Source: UBA10649 sp965278945 (GTDB taxonomy: Bacteria > Actinomycetota > Actinomycetes > S36-B12). Taken from it: DNA of 64,000 nucleotides. This document shows positions 47,003-55,427 of this stretch, one piece after another. Location: NCBI GenBank assembly GCA_965278945.1, contig OZ257128.1, positions 2,232,001-2,296,000 of the forward strand. Direction: 5' to 3'. The notes beneath the pieces were generated by a model that saw only the letters and a program-made list of their open reading frames with translations, searched no databases and was not told the origin of the DNA. Both the position numbers and the translations under genes were made by a program. Numbering within the stretch: position 1 is the first letter of the stretch; every line of letters starts with the position of its first letter.

Positions 47003-48747
47003 CGCTTCGCCTTTGACTGCACGGACAACCACTGTACGGACGCCACGACGACAAACAGCGCAGCCATGATCCACGCGCCCCACGTCAGCCCGGCACGGAA
47101 CGTCGAAGCGCCGACGATGGCGAGCACGATGACGATCACCGTCCGCCCCTCCCAGCCCAGGCCCGCCCAGGTTAGCCAGCGCGGAGACGACCTGTCCTGC
47201 ATCGCGCGATAGAGCGTGTCGTAGTGGTGGTACGCGACCAGCGCCATCCACCAGAAGGCAACCACCGCCGCGGTCTGGAACCACACGAGCGTGATCGACG
47301 CCACGACAGCGAGCTCGAGCAGCCGAAGAAGTGCGGGCACAGACCAGGCGGCGCGGTTTCGCCACCAGCGCAGTCGCACCGAAGCGGGGACGACGAGGCC
47401 GACGAGGGTGAGCAGCGGACCCGAGTCGCCCTGCCGGGACAGCAGCTGGACTCCCGCCTCGGGTGAGGGGCCACGCCACGTCAGCGTGCGAAGAGTGCGA
47501 CCCGCAGTGACGTAGGCAAGCGCGCAGATGCCTCCTACCAGCAGCACGCCCAGCGCCCACGTCGGACCGAGCAGCGCAGCGAACACGCTGATGATCAGCC
47601 AGCGCTCACCGATGGGCAGGTGGATGGCGCGCTTCGCCCAGCGCACCGCATCGCGCCGGTTCATCCGAGTCGACATCTCCATGGCACCGCTGACCGACCA
47701 GCCGCCAGCGCTGCCTGCGGCTCCGTCATCGCTCATGCGAACGTCGCGCGGCGGCACGTGCGCCTCGCGCATGCGCTGGATTCGCGAGAAGTCGTAGTCG
47801 GACATGTGGCGCGTGGCCTGGAGGACGACCAGCACTATCGCCAGCCACCAGATGTCGACGCCGGACCGACTGGCGCCGTAGGCAAGGCCGCCGTACGCCA
47901 GGAACTCCTTGACCCGATCGGTGGACGCGTCAAGCCAGGCACCGAGCGCGGAGAATCTGCGGGTGGCGCGCGCGACCTCGCCGTCGACGCAGTCGACGAT
48001 CAGGCTCAGCTGCAGCAGCACGGCGCCCAAGACGAGGGCCCACCGATCGCCGACCGCGAATGACGCGGCTGCTGCGATCCCGATCGCGAACGACAGCAGC
48101 GTGATCGCGTTCGGGCTCCACCCGATCCGCATCGCCAGCCGGGTCAAGGGCTTCGACGCCTTGCGCACGACAAAGGTCGAGTAGAAGCCGTCGTCGACAC
48201 GGTTTGCCTGGAGCTGCGCGATTCGGGCGTCGTCGACGACGGCGGTCGCGGCACGCGCGGCGTCGATGTCGTCAGGCGCCCGGAACCACGGCACGTCGAC
48301 CATGTCGACCGCACGCACCGAGACTCCCCCGCGCACGAGGGCGACGGCCACCAGCTCGACGAGGTCCGTGCCGTCGCTGCGGATCGATCCGTCGTCGATC
48401 GCGGACCTGAGTTCGAGGACCACTGCAGCGGCGCTCGATGCGTCCGACGACGAGATTAGGAGTGCGCCGACGGACCTGTGGTCAGGTGCGGTGACGTCGT
48501 GGAACTGCGAACCCACGCTGGTCACCACATGGTGGCGCACGCGGACGTCGGCATCCGTTGTCGCCGGTCGCACGAGCAGCGTGGTTGACGCGAACGGGTC
48601 GTCCGTCAGCGGCGCGAGCGCAGAAGCCGACACGACGAGGTCGTCAGCGACGATGACCGACGCCGAAGTGCCTCCTTCGAGCAGAGCGGCAAGACGCGCG
48701 AGTTCGCTGACCGGCTCGGCACGGCCGATCGGGATGACATCCGTCAC
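46999..48747 (-). CDS. CDP-alcohol phosphatidyltransferase with degenerate nucleotidyltransferase-like N-terminus
   Basis: The 582-residue protein has a soluble N-terminal domain (about 1-180) and a membrane domain. The full CDP-alcohol motif is present in the membrane domain: DCVDGEVAR, then GAWLDASTD with all four aspartates. The N-terminal part ends VPWFRAPDDIDAA and VDDGFYSTFVVRKASKPL, recalling the junction in bifunctional inositol-phosphate cytidylyltransferase/DIPP synthases, but it lacks the GxGTR nucleotide loop. GTG at 48747 gives a GTGA overlap with the sulfotransferase gene. It could join a CDP-activated polyol to a phosphate acceptor; the separate cytidylyltransferase could be the gene at 52848 (inference). 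Confidence 0.82.
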   Translation of the reverse strand: MTDVIPIGRAEPVSELARLAALLEGGTSASVIVADDLVVSASALAPLTDDPFASTTLLVRPATTDADVRVRHHVVTSVGSQFHDVTAPDHRSVGALLISSSDASSAAAVVLELRSAIDDGSIRSDGTDLVELVAVALVRGGVSVRAVDMVDVPWFRAPDDIDAARAATAVVDDARIAQLQANRVDDGFYSTFVVRKASKPLTRLAMRIGWSPNAITLLSFAIGIAAAASFAVGDRWALVLGAVLLQLSLIVDCVDGEVARATRRFSALGAWLDASTDRVKEFLAYGGLAYGASRSGVDIWWLAIVLVVLQATRHMSDYDFSRIQRMREAHVPPRDVRMSDDGAAGSAGGWSVSGAMEMSTRMNRRDAVRWAKRAIHLPIGERWLIISVFAALLGPTWALGVLLVGGICALAYVTAGRTLRTLTWRGPSPEAGVQLLSRQGDSGPLLTLVGLVVPASVRLRWWRNRAAWSVPALLRLLELAVVASITLVWFQTAAVVAFWWMALVAYHHYDTLYRAMQDRSSPRWLTWAGLGWEGRTVIVIVLAIVGASTFRAGLTWGAWIMAALFVVVASVQWLSVQSKAKR

Positions 48748-49898
48748 GATGCTGACGTGCCGCCGCGTCGCAGCTTGTCGCGGCTCTGCGCCTTCGTGCG
48801 TCGCCACAGCTGACCGGCGAGATCGCGCGACGTCGGGTTCTCACGTGCAGCATCAATGATCGACATCACTGCCTGCACACCAGCATCGATGGGGAGGATG
48901 GTTGCCGCTCCCGGCGTCGCGGCCGGCGAGGAATCCACCCGCTCTGCGAGAGCGTCGAGGTCGCCTAGGACCACTACACCCAGACTGCGCGCGACCTCGA
49001 CGAAGCGAGCACCCTGAACCGCAGCGGCATCCAAGGCCCAGTCCGGTGTGTGCAATCGCGCTTCGTCGGGTCCGGGCTCACGGCCCTCAACCATTCCGAG
49101 TGCCACGCCTCGGCGCACGAACTTCACGTACTCATCCCACTGCAGGTCCTTCTTGACCTTCTTGTTCAGTCGGACGAGCAACTCGGCTTCCGCCGCCGTC
49201 ATCGACCGGTTCGACGTGAGATCCATCCGGGAAACGAGAACCTCGTCGGGCACGCCCAGCATCTGTGCAAACGACCGGAACATGGCGCTCCGCTCGACGT
49301 CCTCGAGGACGATCACTGTGACGTTCTCGGCGCCGACCGCTTCAGACCACCGGGTGAGCACGGCAGCGTGATCGTGCCGCTTCCAGAACGTCGGAGTCAT
49401 GGTCGACTGCCCCGGATTGTCAAAGACGTTTCGCAACCAGCGTTCGTAAGGCGTGGTGAGCCCGTACTTGAGGTACTGCTGCCAGGACGATGGCAGCAGC
49501 CTGCCGAGGTTGCGGAGAGTGACAACGACGCGAACCCGATCGCCGCCCAGGTCGCGGGCAACCTCCCGCGCGGTCGCCTCGTCAGCCTCGCAGAAGAACT
49601 CGCTGCTGATAACGACGCGCCCGGCGTTTCTGGTCGTGCGACGAGCGAGCTTGTCGAAGTGGGAGCGGTCCATGACGGCGCCGCCGCGTGCGTTCCAGCC
49701 CCAGGGCCTCTGAAGGACGGCGAGCGCGGCGCGATGCTGCGCCTGGAGCTTCCCGGGATAGGTCACGCCCGCCTTCTTCAGATCGGGCCGAGCGTCGGCA
49801 AGTGCCGCCTGAATCGCCGTCGTACCGGTCTTGTGGACGCCGATGTGCAGCAGCACGCCGTTCGACGGCAGGGCCGGCGCGTCCGGCAGCAGAGACAT
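48744..49898 (-). CDS. Sulfotransferase-family protein
   Basis: The 384-residue protein starts with a PAPS-binding-type loop, GVLLHIGVHKTGTTAIQ (about residues 13-29), and has a later RVVVTLRNLGRLLPSSWQQ segment resembling the 3'-phosphate site. These are the marks of carbohydrate sulfotransferases, which transfer sulfate from PAPS to a sugar hydroxyl. No membrane segment is seen. ATG at 49898 was chosen over a longer frame running into the ABC gene. Coupled by GTGA to the CDP-alcohol transferase gene, it suggests that the glycopolymer made here is sulfated. Confidence 0.83.
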   Translation of the reverse strand: MSLLPDAPALPSNGVLLHIGVHKTGTTAIQAALADARPDLKKAGVTYPGKLQAQHRAALAVLQRPWGWNARGGAVMDRSHFDKLARRTTRNAGRVVISSEFFCEADEATAREVARDLGGDRVRVVVTLRNLGRLLPSSWQQYLKYGLTTPYERWLRNVFDNPGQSTMTPTFWKRHDHAAVLTRWSEAVGAENVTVIVLEDVERSAMFRSFAQMLGVPDEVLVSRMDLTSNRSMTAAEAELLVRLNKKVKKDLQWDEYVKFVRRGVALGMVEGREPGPDEARLHTPDWALDAAAVQGARFVEVARSLGVVVLGDLDALAERVDSSPAATPGAATILPIDAGVQAVMSIIDAARENPTSRDLAGQLWRRTKAQSRDKLRRGGTSAS

Positions 49899-49923
49899 GG
49901 AAGACAGCCTAGGGGGCAGCGAT

Positions 49924-50733
49924 CTACTCCTCGGTCGAGGAATCCTCGCCGAAGGGATCAGGCTCGTCGACGCGTCGACGCGAAACGCGCAGCTGGGAAA
50001 TTGCATCGGGAACCGACGTAATGGCGGCGACGTGGCCTTTGTCCAGCAGGATCGCGCGATCACAGAATCGCCGGAACTGCTTCGCGCTGTCGGAGGCGAC
50101 GAGGAAGGTCACGCCGTCCTCCCGGAGCTTGTCGACGCGAGTCCAGCACTGCTGCCGGAAATCGCGGTCTCCCACGATGAGGGTCTGCTCGATGGCGAAG
50201 GCTCGAGCGCCAGTCGACATCGTGATCGCCCAGGCGAGGCGCTGTCGAACAAGCGGAGGCGCCGCTCCGAGGTATCGGTCCAGGATCGATTCGACGCCTG
50301 AGAACCTCACGATGTCGTCCAGCTGGCTGCCGACGTCGTCAGGGGTCATCCCTAGGAGGCCGCCGACGAGGTACACGTTCTGCCGCACGGTGTACCGACG
50401 GTGCAGCGAGCGCGCAACCTCGATCATCGGCACGACGCCACAACTACGCTGGACAGTGCCCTCGTCGGGAATGAGAGTTCCCGCGGCCAGGCGCAGGAGC
50501 GCCTCTCGACCAGACCCCTTGCCGCCGACGATCGCGATCGACTCGCCCGGGGCTACCGAGAAGCTCGCATCTCGCAGCCTCCAGACCTCGTCACGACGCA
50601 CCTCGCCGGCGATCCTGCGCAGTCGTTGACGACGCCCGTCGCCCTTTCGCCTGCGGCGCCTGGGCATGCGAACGCCCGCGTGATCGAAGACGAGGGCCGC
50701 GCCGAGGTCGGGCGTCAGTGGTTGTCTGGCCAT
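49924..50733 (-). CDS. ABC-2 exporter ATP-binding subunit (Wzt/TagH type) with degenerate catalytic motifs
   Basis: This 269-residue protein aligns with polysaccharide-export ATPases along the whole nucleotide-binding domain (RRYTVRQNVYLVGGLLGMT, FCDRAILLDKG). The Walker A loop reads GGKGSGRE, with Arg76 for lysine and Glu77 for Ser/Thr. The signature LSGGM region is PPLVRQ. The Walker B end is Glu182-Gln183 instead of Asp-Glu, and the H-loop histidine is Asp215. It therefore looks unable to hydrolyse ATP in the usual way. An unusual basic stretch (PRRRRRKGDGRRQRLRR) lies near the N-terminus. It is 1 base after the permease gene. Confidence 0.88.
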   Translation of the reverse strand: MARQPLTPDLGAALVFDHAGVRMPRRRRRKGDGRRQRLRRIAGEVRRDEVWRLRDASFSVAPGESIAIVGGKGSGREALLRLAAGTLIPDEGTVQRSCGVVPMIEVARSLHRRYTVRQNVYLVGGLLGMTPDDVGSQLDDIVRFSGVESILDRYLGAAPPLVRQRLAWAITMSTGARAFAIEQTLIVGDRDFRQQCWTRVDKLREDGVTFLVASDSAKQFRRFCDRAILLDKGHVAAITSVPDAISQLRVSRRRVDEPDPFGEDSSTEE

Positions 50734-50734
50734 C

Positions 50735-51508
50735 TCACGCCTCCTTCAGGATTCGCGGCTCGAGCCGTCGGAACACGATGATGCCGATCACGAGGATGAC
50801 GAGCGACAGGCCGATCGAGATGAGGTAGCCAGCGGCCGACTCGATCTCCTCGGGCCAGAAGCCGATGCGGTAGAGCCCCAGGATTCCCACTAGCGGGTTC
50901 AACGCTGCGAAACGCTGCACGTGCTCGGGGATATTCGAGATCGAGTAGAGCACGGGAGACAGGTAGAACAGCGCGCGCATGACGATTCGCACGATGCGCG
51001 CAAGATCGGGAATCACGACCGAGCCGGCGGAGATCAGCAGTCCGAGTCCGTACATCAGCAGGAACTGCAGGACGATCGCCACGGGGAACAGCACGATCAG
51101 CGGACCGGGCCAGGTGCGGGTCACCGCCATCGCGATGATGATGACCGGGAGCGAGAACAAGAACTCGATCATCGATACGAGGATCACTCGCAGCACCCAC
51201 AGCTCGGTGGGAAGCAGGCTGATGCGCAACTGCCCGCCGGTGCGCCGGAAGACACGCGTGGTCGCTGCGATGCCCTTGGTGAACCACCACCACGGCAGGA
51301 TCGCTACGGACAGGAAGAGCAGATACGGCTGAAGGCCGAGGGCGCGCGCGCCCAGGAGCACCGAGAACACGAACCACAGGACGATCGACATGCCGAGCGG
51401 CTCGAGCAGCGTCCAGAAATAGCCAAGGCGGAATTTGGTGTACTGCTTTTGCAGGTCGCGAAGGACCAGCATGCGGAGCACCTGACGGTGCTCCCAGAGA
51501 GAACGCAC
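50735..51508 (-). CDS. ABC-2 type polysaccharide/teichoic acid export permease (Wzm/TagG type)
   Basis: This 257-residue membrane protein has six hydrophobic segments in the ABC-2 pattern. It starts with an amphipathic LVLRDLQKQYTKFRLGYFWTLLEP helix and includes FLSVAILPWWWFTKGI and ALFYLSPVLYSISNIP. It should carry a lipid-linked polymer across the membrane with the adjacent ATPase-like protein. GTG at 51508 was chosen. It is divergent from the glycerophosphotransferase gene (start 51532), so a shared promoter region of only 23 bases separates them. Confidence 0.92.
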   Translation of the reverse strand: MRSLWEHRQVLRMLVLRDLQKQYTKFRLGYFWTLLEPLGMSIVLWFVFSVLLGARALGLQPYLLFLSVAILPWWWFTKGIAATTRVFRRTGGQLRISLLPTELWVLRVILVSMIEFLFSLPVIIIAMAVTRTWPGPLIVLFPVAIVLQFLLMYGLGLLISAGSVVIPDLARIVRIVMRALFYLSPVLYSISNIPEHVQRFAALNPLVGILGLYRIGFWPEEIESAAGYLISIGLSLVILVIGIIVFRRLEPRILKEA

Positions 51509-51531
51509 GCTGGTTACGATAGGTCACACCC

Positions 51532-52851
51532 GTGTCCGGCCGATCAGGTGCCACGCGGAGACCAACACGGCAGGCGGAGACGGTGACGAAAGCAGGCAGT
51601 GGCGGCAACGGGCCGGTGAAGGCCTTCGCCAAGAGGGCAGCACGGGGTGTTTCGCGTCGAATGCGCGACTTCGGCAAGGTCGAGGCCGAGGGATTCGATC
51701 TGTCCGCTGTGCCGTCCGCGGACGTCGCCCTCTACTTCGCCGACTCCCCGACGAAGCTCTACCAGCTGACCCAATGGCTGCCGGTCTTCGAGGCGAACAA
51801 GGACGCGACCACGATCGTCGTCGTCCGCCACGTCGAGACCTACAAGGAACTGCTCAACCGCACGTCCTTGCAAGTGTTGCTCGTGCCCCGGTACGAGATC
51901 CTTATGGCCTTGTACGACCGTGCCGACTTCCACGCAGTGGTCTACGTCAACAACGGGTGGACGAACTTCCAGTCGCTGTCGTTCCAGCAGGCCGTTCACA
52001 TCCACGTGAATCACGGCGAGAGCGACAAGATCTGCATGGTCAGCAACCAGGCCAAGGCCTACGACCAGGTGTTCGTCGCCGGCGAGGCCGCCGTGCGCCG
52101 ACACGCCGCAGCACTCGCGTGGTTCGACCCGAATCGCCTGGTGCGTGTGGGACGACCGCAGCTCGACCTCGACGTGCCTCCCGCAGTTCCCCCGTTCAGC
52201 GGCCCGACCATCACCTACGCGCCCACGTGGGAAGGCGAGGACGACGCCAACAACTACACGTCCGTCGATCGATACGGCCCGCAGATCATCGCCGCCGCTC
52301 TTGCGCAGCCGGCAGCGCGCGTCATCTACAAGCCGCATCCGCGGGTCGCCATGTCCGACGACGCGGGAATGGTGGCCGGCAACCAGCAGATCCTCAAGCT
52401 CATGGACAAGGCCATCGCCGCCGATCCGGCGCGCGGGCACGCCGTGCTCGACCAGGCCGACATGCTCGCGGTCATCCGCAGCACTGACCTGATGATCGCC
52501 GACGTCTCGAGCGTGTCCTTGGACCACCTCTACCTGCGACCGGACGCGCCGCTCGTGCTGTCGGATCGCCGCACGAACCGGGCTCGCCTCCTCGATGACG
52601 CACCGGTCGCTGCCGGCGCTCATGTCGTGGACCAGTCCTCGGTCGCCACGCTGCCTGAGGACCTCGCGGCGATCCTAGCCATCGACACGATGCGAGAGAC
52701 GCGACGTGAGCTGCGTGACTTCTACTTCGACGCGCTGGCCCCGGGCCAGAGCACGGAGCGCTTCTGGCGCGAGCTCACGGCAGCAATCCACCTTCATGAC
52801 GCGGCGCTGCGCGACCTCAGTCGCCTGCGAGTAGTCGAGGAGAGAGCATGA
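51532..52851 (+). CDS. CDP-glycerol glycerophosphotransferase-type (TagB/TagF-like) protein
   Basis: This 439-residue enzyme resembles teichoic acid primases or polymerases that add glycerol- or ribitol-phosphate from CDP donors. It has a cationic N-terminus for membrane association and a GT-B-like C-terminal domain with ITYAPTWEGEDDANNYTS, VIYKPHPR, DMLAVIRSTDLMIADVSSVSLDHLYL and LVLSD. These cover the CDP-binding region and the conserved HPR and DxSS blocks. GTG at 51532 was chosen. Its stop overlaps the ATG of the nucleotidyltransferase gene by 4 bp. Confidence 0.87.
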   Translation: MSGRSGATRRPTRQAETVTKAGSGGNGPVKAFAKRAARGVSRRMRDFGKVEAEGFDLSAVPSADVALYFADSPTKLYQLTQWLPVFEANKDATTIVVVRHVETYKELLNRTSLQVLLVPRYEILMALYDRADFHAVVYVNNGWTNFQSLSFQQAVHIHVNHGESDKICMVSNQAKAYDQVFVAGEAAVRRHAAALAWFDPNRLVRVGRPQLDLDVPPAVPPFSGPTITYAPTWEGEDDANNYTSVDRYGPQIIAAALAQPAARVIYKPHPRVAMSDDAGMVAGNQQILKLMDKAIAADPARGHAVLDQADMLAVIRSTDLMIADVSSVSLDHLYLRPDAPLVLSDRRTNRARLLDDAPVAAGAHVVDQSSVATLPEDLAAILAIDTMRETRRELRDFYFDALAPGQSTERFWRELTAAIHLHDAALRDLSRLRVVEERA

Positions 52852-53537
52852 GCATCCAGGCAGTCATCCTTGCGGCGGGCATGGGCACGCGTCTGGGCAA
52901 GCCGTGGCCCAAGCCGCTCACGCCGCTCGCCGACGGCCGGACGATCATGCAGCAGCAGATGGACAACCTCGCGAGCGGCTTCGATGACATCCGCATCAGC
53001 GTCGTGGTCGGTTTCCAGAAGGACCTCATCATGGAGGCCTTCCCCGGAGTGGGGTACGTCTACAACGAGCTCTTCTACGAGACCAACACCAATCGCAGCC
53101 TGCTCAAGGCACTGCGCCAGTCGACTCCCGGCGGCGTCCTGTGGATGAACGGCGACGTGGTCTTCGACCCGACGGTGTTTGAGCGGGTGAAGCCCCTCAT
53201 CGACGACGACCAGTCGTTCATCTGCGTGAATACCGCGGTCGTCGGCGAGGAGGAGGTCAAGTACACGGTCGATGCGGACGGATTCGTCGACCGCCTGTCG
53301 AAGACCGTGACGGACGCGCTTGGTGAGTCCGTGGGCATCAACTACGTGAGCTCGGCCGACAAGGCGACGCTCATCACGCGACTGGTCGACTGCGCGGACG
53401 GCGACTACTTCGAGCGCGGCATCGAGCTCATGGTCGAGAAGGACGCGGCGCGTGTCGTGCCCTACGACATCCGCGACCTGTTCGCCGTCGAGGTCGACTT
53501 CGAGGAAGACCTCAAGAGAGCCAACACGCACCTCTAG
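52848..53537 (+). CDS. Sugar/alcohol-phosphate nucleotidyltransferase
   Basis: This 229-residue NTP transferase has the signature AVILAAGMGTRLGKPWPKPL (residues 5-24), the metal-site region LWMNGDVVFD (about 98-107), and C-terminal YFERGIELMV and IRDLFAVEVDFEEDL. Small single-domain members like this are often cytidylyltransferases for glycerol-3-phosphate, choline phosphate or inositol phosphate (LicC/IPCT-like). Coupling to a CDP-polyol transferase and the two CDP-alcohol enzymes on the other strand favours CTP as donor (inference). Confidence 0.85.
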   Translation: MSIQAVILAAGMGTRLGKPWPKPLTPLADGRTIMQQQMDNLASGFDDIRISVVVGFQKDLIMEAFPGVGYVYNELFYETNTNRSLLKALRQSTPGGVLWMNGDVVFDPTVFERVKPLIDDDQSFICVNTAVVGEEEVKYTVDADGFVDRLSKTVTDALGESVGINYVSSADKATLITRLVDCADGDYFERGIELMVEKDAARVVPYDIRDLFAVEVDFEEDLKRANTHL

Positions 53538-53595
53538 CCGCCCGCCGCGCCTTGCCAACCGCGCCTGAGCGGGCCGCTCCTGAACAGACCGGGAC

Positions 53596-53704
53596 AAATC
53601 GACGACCTGTCCCCGCATCCTCCCCCCATCTGATCGTTTGTCCCGGATGTCGGGACAAACGGACAAGTCGCGAGGGGATCTGGGGAGGAATTGACGAACT
53701 GTCC
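53596..53704. terminator. Hairpin/repeat region between convergent genes (region E)
   Basis: The 11-bp hairpin CGTTTGTCCCG-gatgt-CGGGACAAACG lies at 53635-53661. Flanking it, AAATCGACGACCTGTCCC (53596-53613) and a looser copy near 53689-53704 repeat an 18-base unit also found at 38031-38048 with one mismatch. The region separates the nucleotidyltransferase (+) and GNAT (-) genes. Confidence 0.6.
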
Positions 53705-53726
53705 CGCTGTCCGCGGACTGCGCTGC

Positions 53727-54260
53727 CTACAGGTCAGTGTCGATCCAGTAGTGACGCATCGGCTTGCCACCGGCATGACCGGGAACGACCTTGTCGAACG
53801 TTCCCCCGCAGGCCTCGATGACCGTGGCCGAGCCGACGTTGTCGTCGTCACACACGACGAGCGCACTGGCCACTCCGACCCCGCGTGCGATGACCAGCGA
53901 CTGACGCAGGATCTCCGTGGCGTACCCGCGGCGCCTGAAGCCGGGCCTGACTCCGTACCCGATGTGCCCGCCCCACATCGCTAGGAAGTCGTTGAGCTCG
54001 TGTCGGATCGAGACGCGCCCGACGAGCTCGCCGTCGACATCAGCCGCCAGGAACGATGCCGGGACGCGGTCCTCGGCCAGGTCGATGCCCCGCGACACGC
54101 GCTCGAGCCTGGCCAGGTAATCCGACCACGGCTCATCCGGCCGGTAGTCCTCGAGCAGGAAGGTGAAGTCGTCTCGCACCAGTTCCCCCTGCGCGAGCAT
54201 GGCCTGCGCCTCATCGGACTCGACGAAGCTCCTCAGCCGCAAGGCGGTCACGTCAGGCAT
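53727..54260 (-). CDS. GNAT acetyltransferase
   Basis: This 177-residue single-domain acetyltransferase has its acetyl-CoA-binding region at IGYGVRPGFRRRGYATEILRQ (shown by VRPGFRRRGYAT, about residues 103-114), followed by ALVVCDDDNVGSATVIEACGG. Near the C-terminus, HYWIDTDL matches the predicted-acetyltransferase (YqjY/COG3981-like) type. The substrate is unknown. It ends next to repeat region E and begins 12 bases from the GT4 gene stop, so it may ride on the glycan transcript without sharing its function. Confidence 0.85.
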   Translation of the reverse strand: MPDVTALRLRSFVESDEAQAMLAQGELVRDDFTFLLEDYRPDEPWSDYLARLERVSRGIDLAEDRVPASFLAADVDGELVGRVSIRHELNDFLAMWGGHIGYGVRPGFRRRGYATEILRQSLVIARGVGVASALVVCDDDNVGSATVIEACGGTFDKVVPGHAGGKPMRHYWIDTDL

Positions 54261-54272
54261 GATCCACGCCTG

Positions 54273-55427
54273 TCATCTGAGCACCCTAGAGATCAGCTGC
54301 TCCCACTCGTCTATGACGACGTCGGCGCGATACTGCGCGACGGCGTCTCGGGCCCCTCGCCCGAGCCTGGTGCGCACATCTGCTGACGACATGAGCTCGC
54401 TCATCGACTCGGCCAGTCCGGCGGCGTCACCACGCGGCACGATCCGCGCGGCGTTACCGTCGCTGCTCAGCATGCGCACGCCTGCTGAGCAGTCAGTGGC
54501 CACGCACGGCAGGCCCAGCGCCATCGCCTCTGCCAGCGCGAGAGGCAGCCCCTCGGTCAGCGACGGCAGGACGAACACGTCGCAGGCGCGCAGTTCGGCC
54601 TCTGCGTCCGTGACGGGCGCCATGATGTCGGCCCGATCCGCCCCGGCTGGCAGCGCGGCGACCTGACGTCGAACCGCCTTCTCATCGGGGCCGGAGCCGA
54701 CGAGACGAAGCCGCCAGCCCGGGAAGCGATCCGCGATGCGGCCCCAAGCCTCGACAAGGAACGTGACGCCCTTCTCCGGCGAAAGTCGGCCGAGGTACGT
54801 GACAACGCCCGCGTCGGTGCTCGACGGCTCGACCGGCACGCCCGGCCAGAAGGCGAGCGGATTGGGCAGCCAGTCAACGTTGTTGAGACCCGCACGACGC
54901 ATCGCATTCGCGTCCTCAGCAGTCAGCATCGTCACGAGATCGACGTCCTCGTACAGGTCGAGGGCTCGCTGCAGGTCGCGGCCGGCCGCGGCCGCCTCGT
55001 ACGAGGAGTGGTACTGGCCGACTACCGCCCAGGCGGCGTGCGGAACCTCCGCCAGGTGCTCCATCGCCCACAACTGCGTCGTCACGATCACGCCCGGCGG
55101 TCCGCTACGCAGCAGCACGTCGAGAGAGGCGATGGCCTGCGCACGCAGCGCCGCCCGGGTGGCGATCAGCCGGCGAATCGACGGGCGCAGCCGAGTCCAC
55201 AGTCGGCCGTCGGGCGGCGGAGCTGGCCATTCGACACTCATGAGGCTGGAGCGACGAACCGACGGATCGATCCCGTAGTCATGGCGGGGCGTGAAGGGAG
55301 CGATCCCGACCAGGTCAACCGGATAGCCGCGCCGGGCCAGATGGTCCGCCACGACATTGGCCACTCGCTGCGCGCCGCCGACCTCGTCGATGTTGTTCGC
55401 AATCAGGACGATCCGAGGCTTCGTCAT
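54273..55427 (-). CDS. GT4 family glycosyltransferase
   Basis: This 384-residue GT-B glycosyltransferase of family 4 lacks membrane segments. The N-terminal half carries LIANNIDEVGGAQRVANVVADHLARRGY, and the C-terminal half has YLGRLSPEKGVTFLVEAW, RLVGSGPDE and the EX7E region DVFVLPSLTEGLPLALAEAMALGLPCVAT. The donor sugar cannot be told. Its start overlaps the upstream GT2-glycerophosphotransferase gene by 4 bp. Confidence 0.93.
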   Translation of the reverse strand: MTKPRIVLIANNIDEVGGAQRVANVVADHLARRGYPVDLVGIAPFTPRHDYGIDPSVRRSSLMSVEWPAPPPDGRLWTRLRPSIRRLIATRAALRAQAIASLDVLLRSGPPGVIVTTQLWAMEHLAEVPHAAWAVVGQYHSSYEAAAAGRDLQRALDLYEDVDLVTMLTAEDANAMRRAGLNNVDWLPNPLAFWPGVPVEPSSTDAGVVTYLGRLSPEKGVTFLVEAWGRIADRFPGWRLRLVGSGPDEKAVRRQVAALPAGADRADIMAPVTDAEAELRACDVFVLPSLTEGLPLALAEAMALGLPCVATDCSAGVRMLSSDGNAARIVPRGDAAGLAESMSELMSSADVRTRLGRGARDAVAQYRADVVIDEWEQLISRVLR

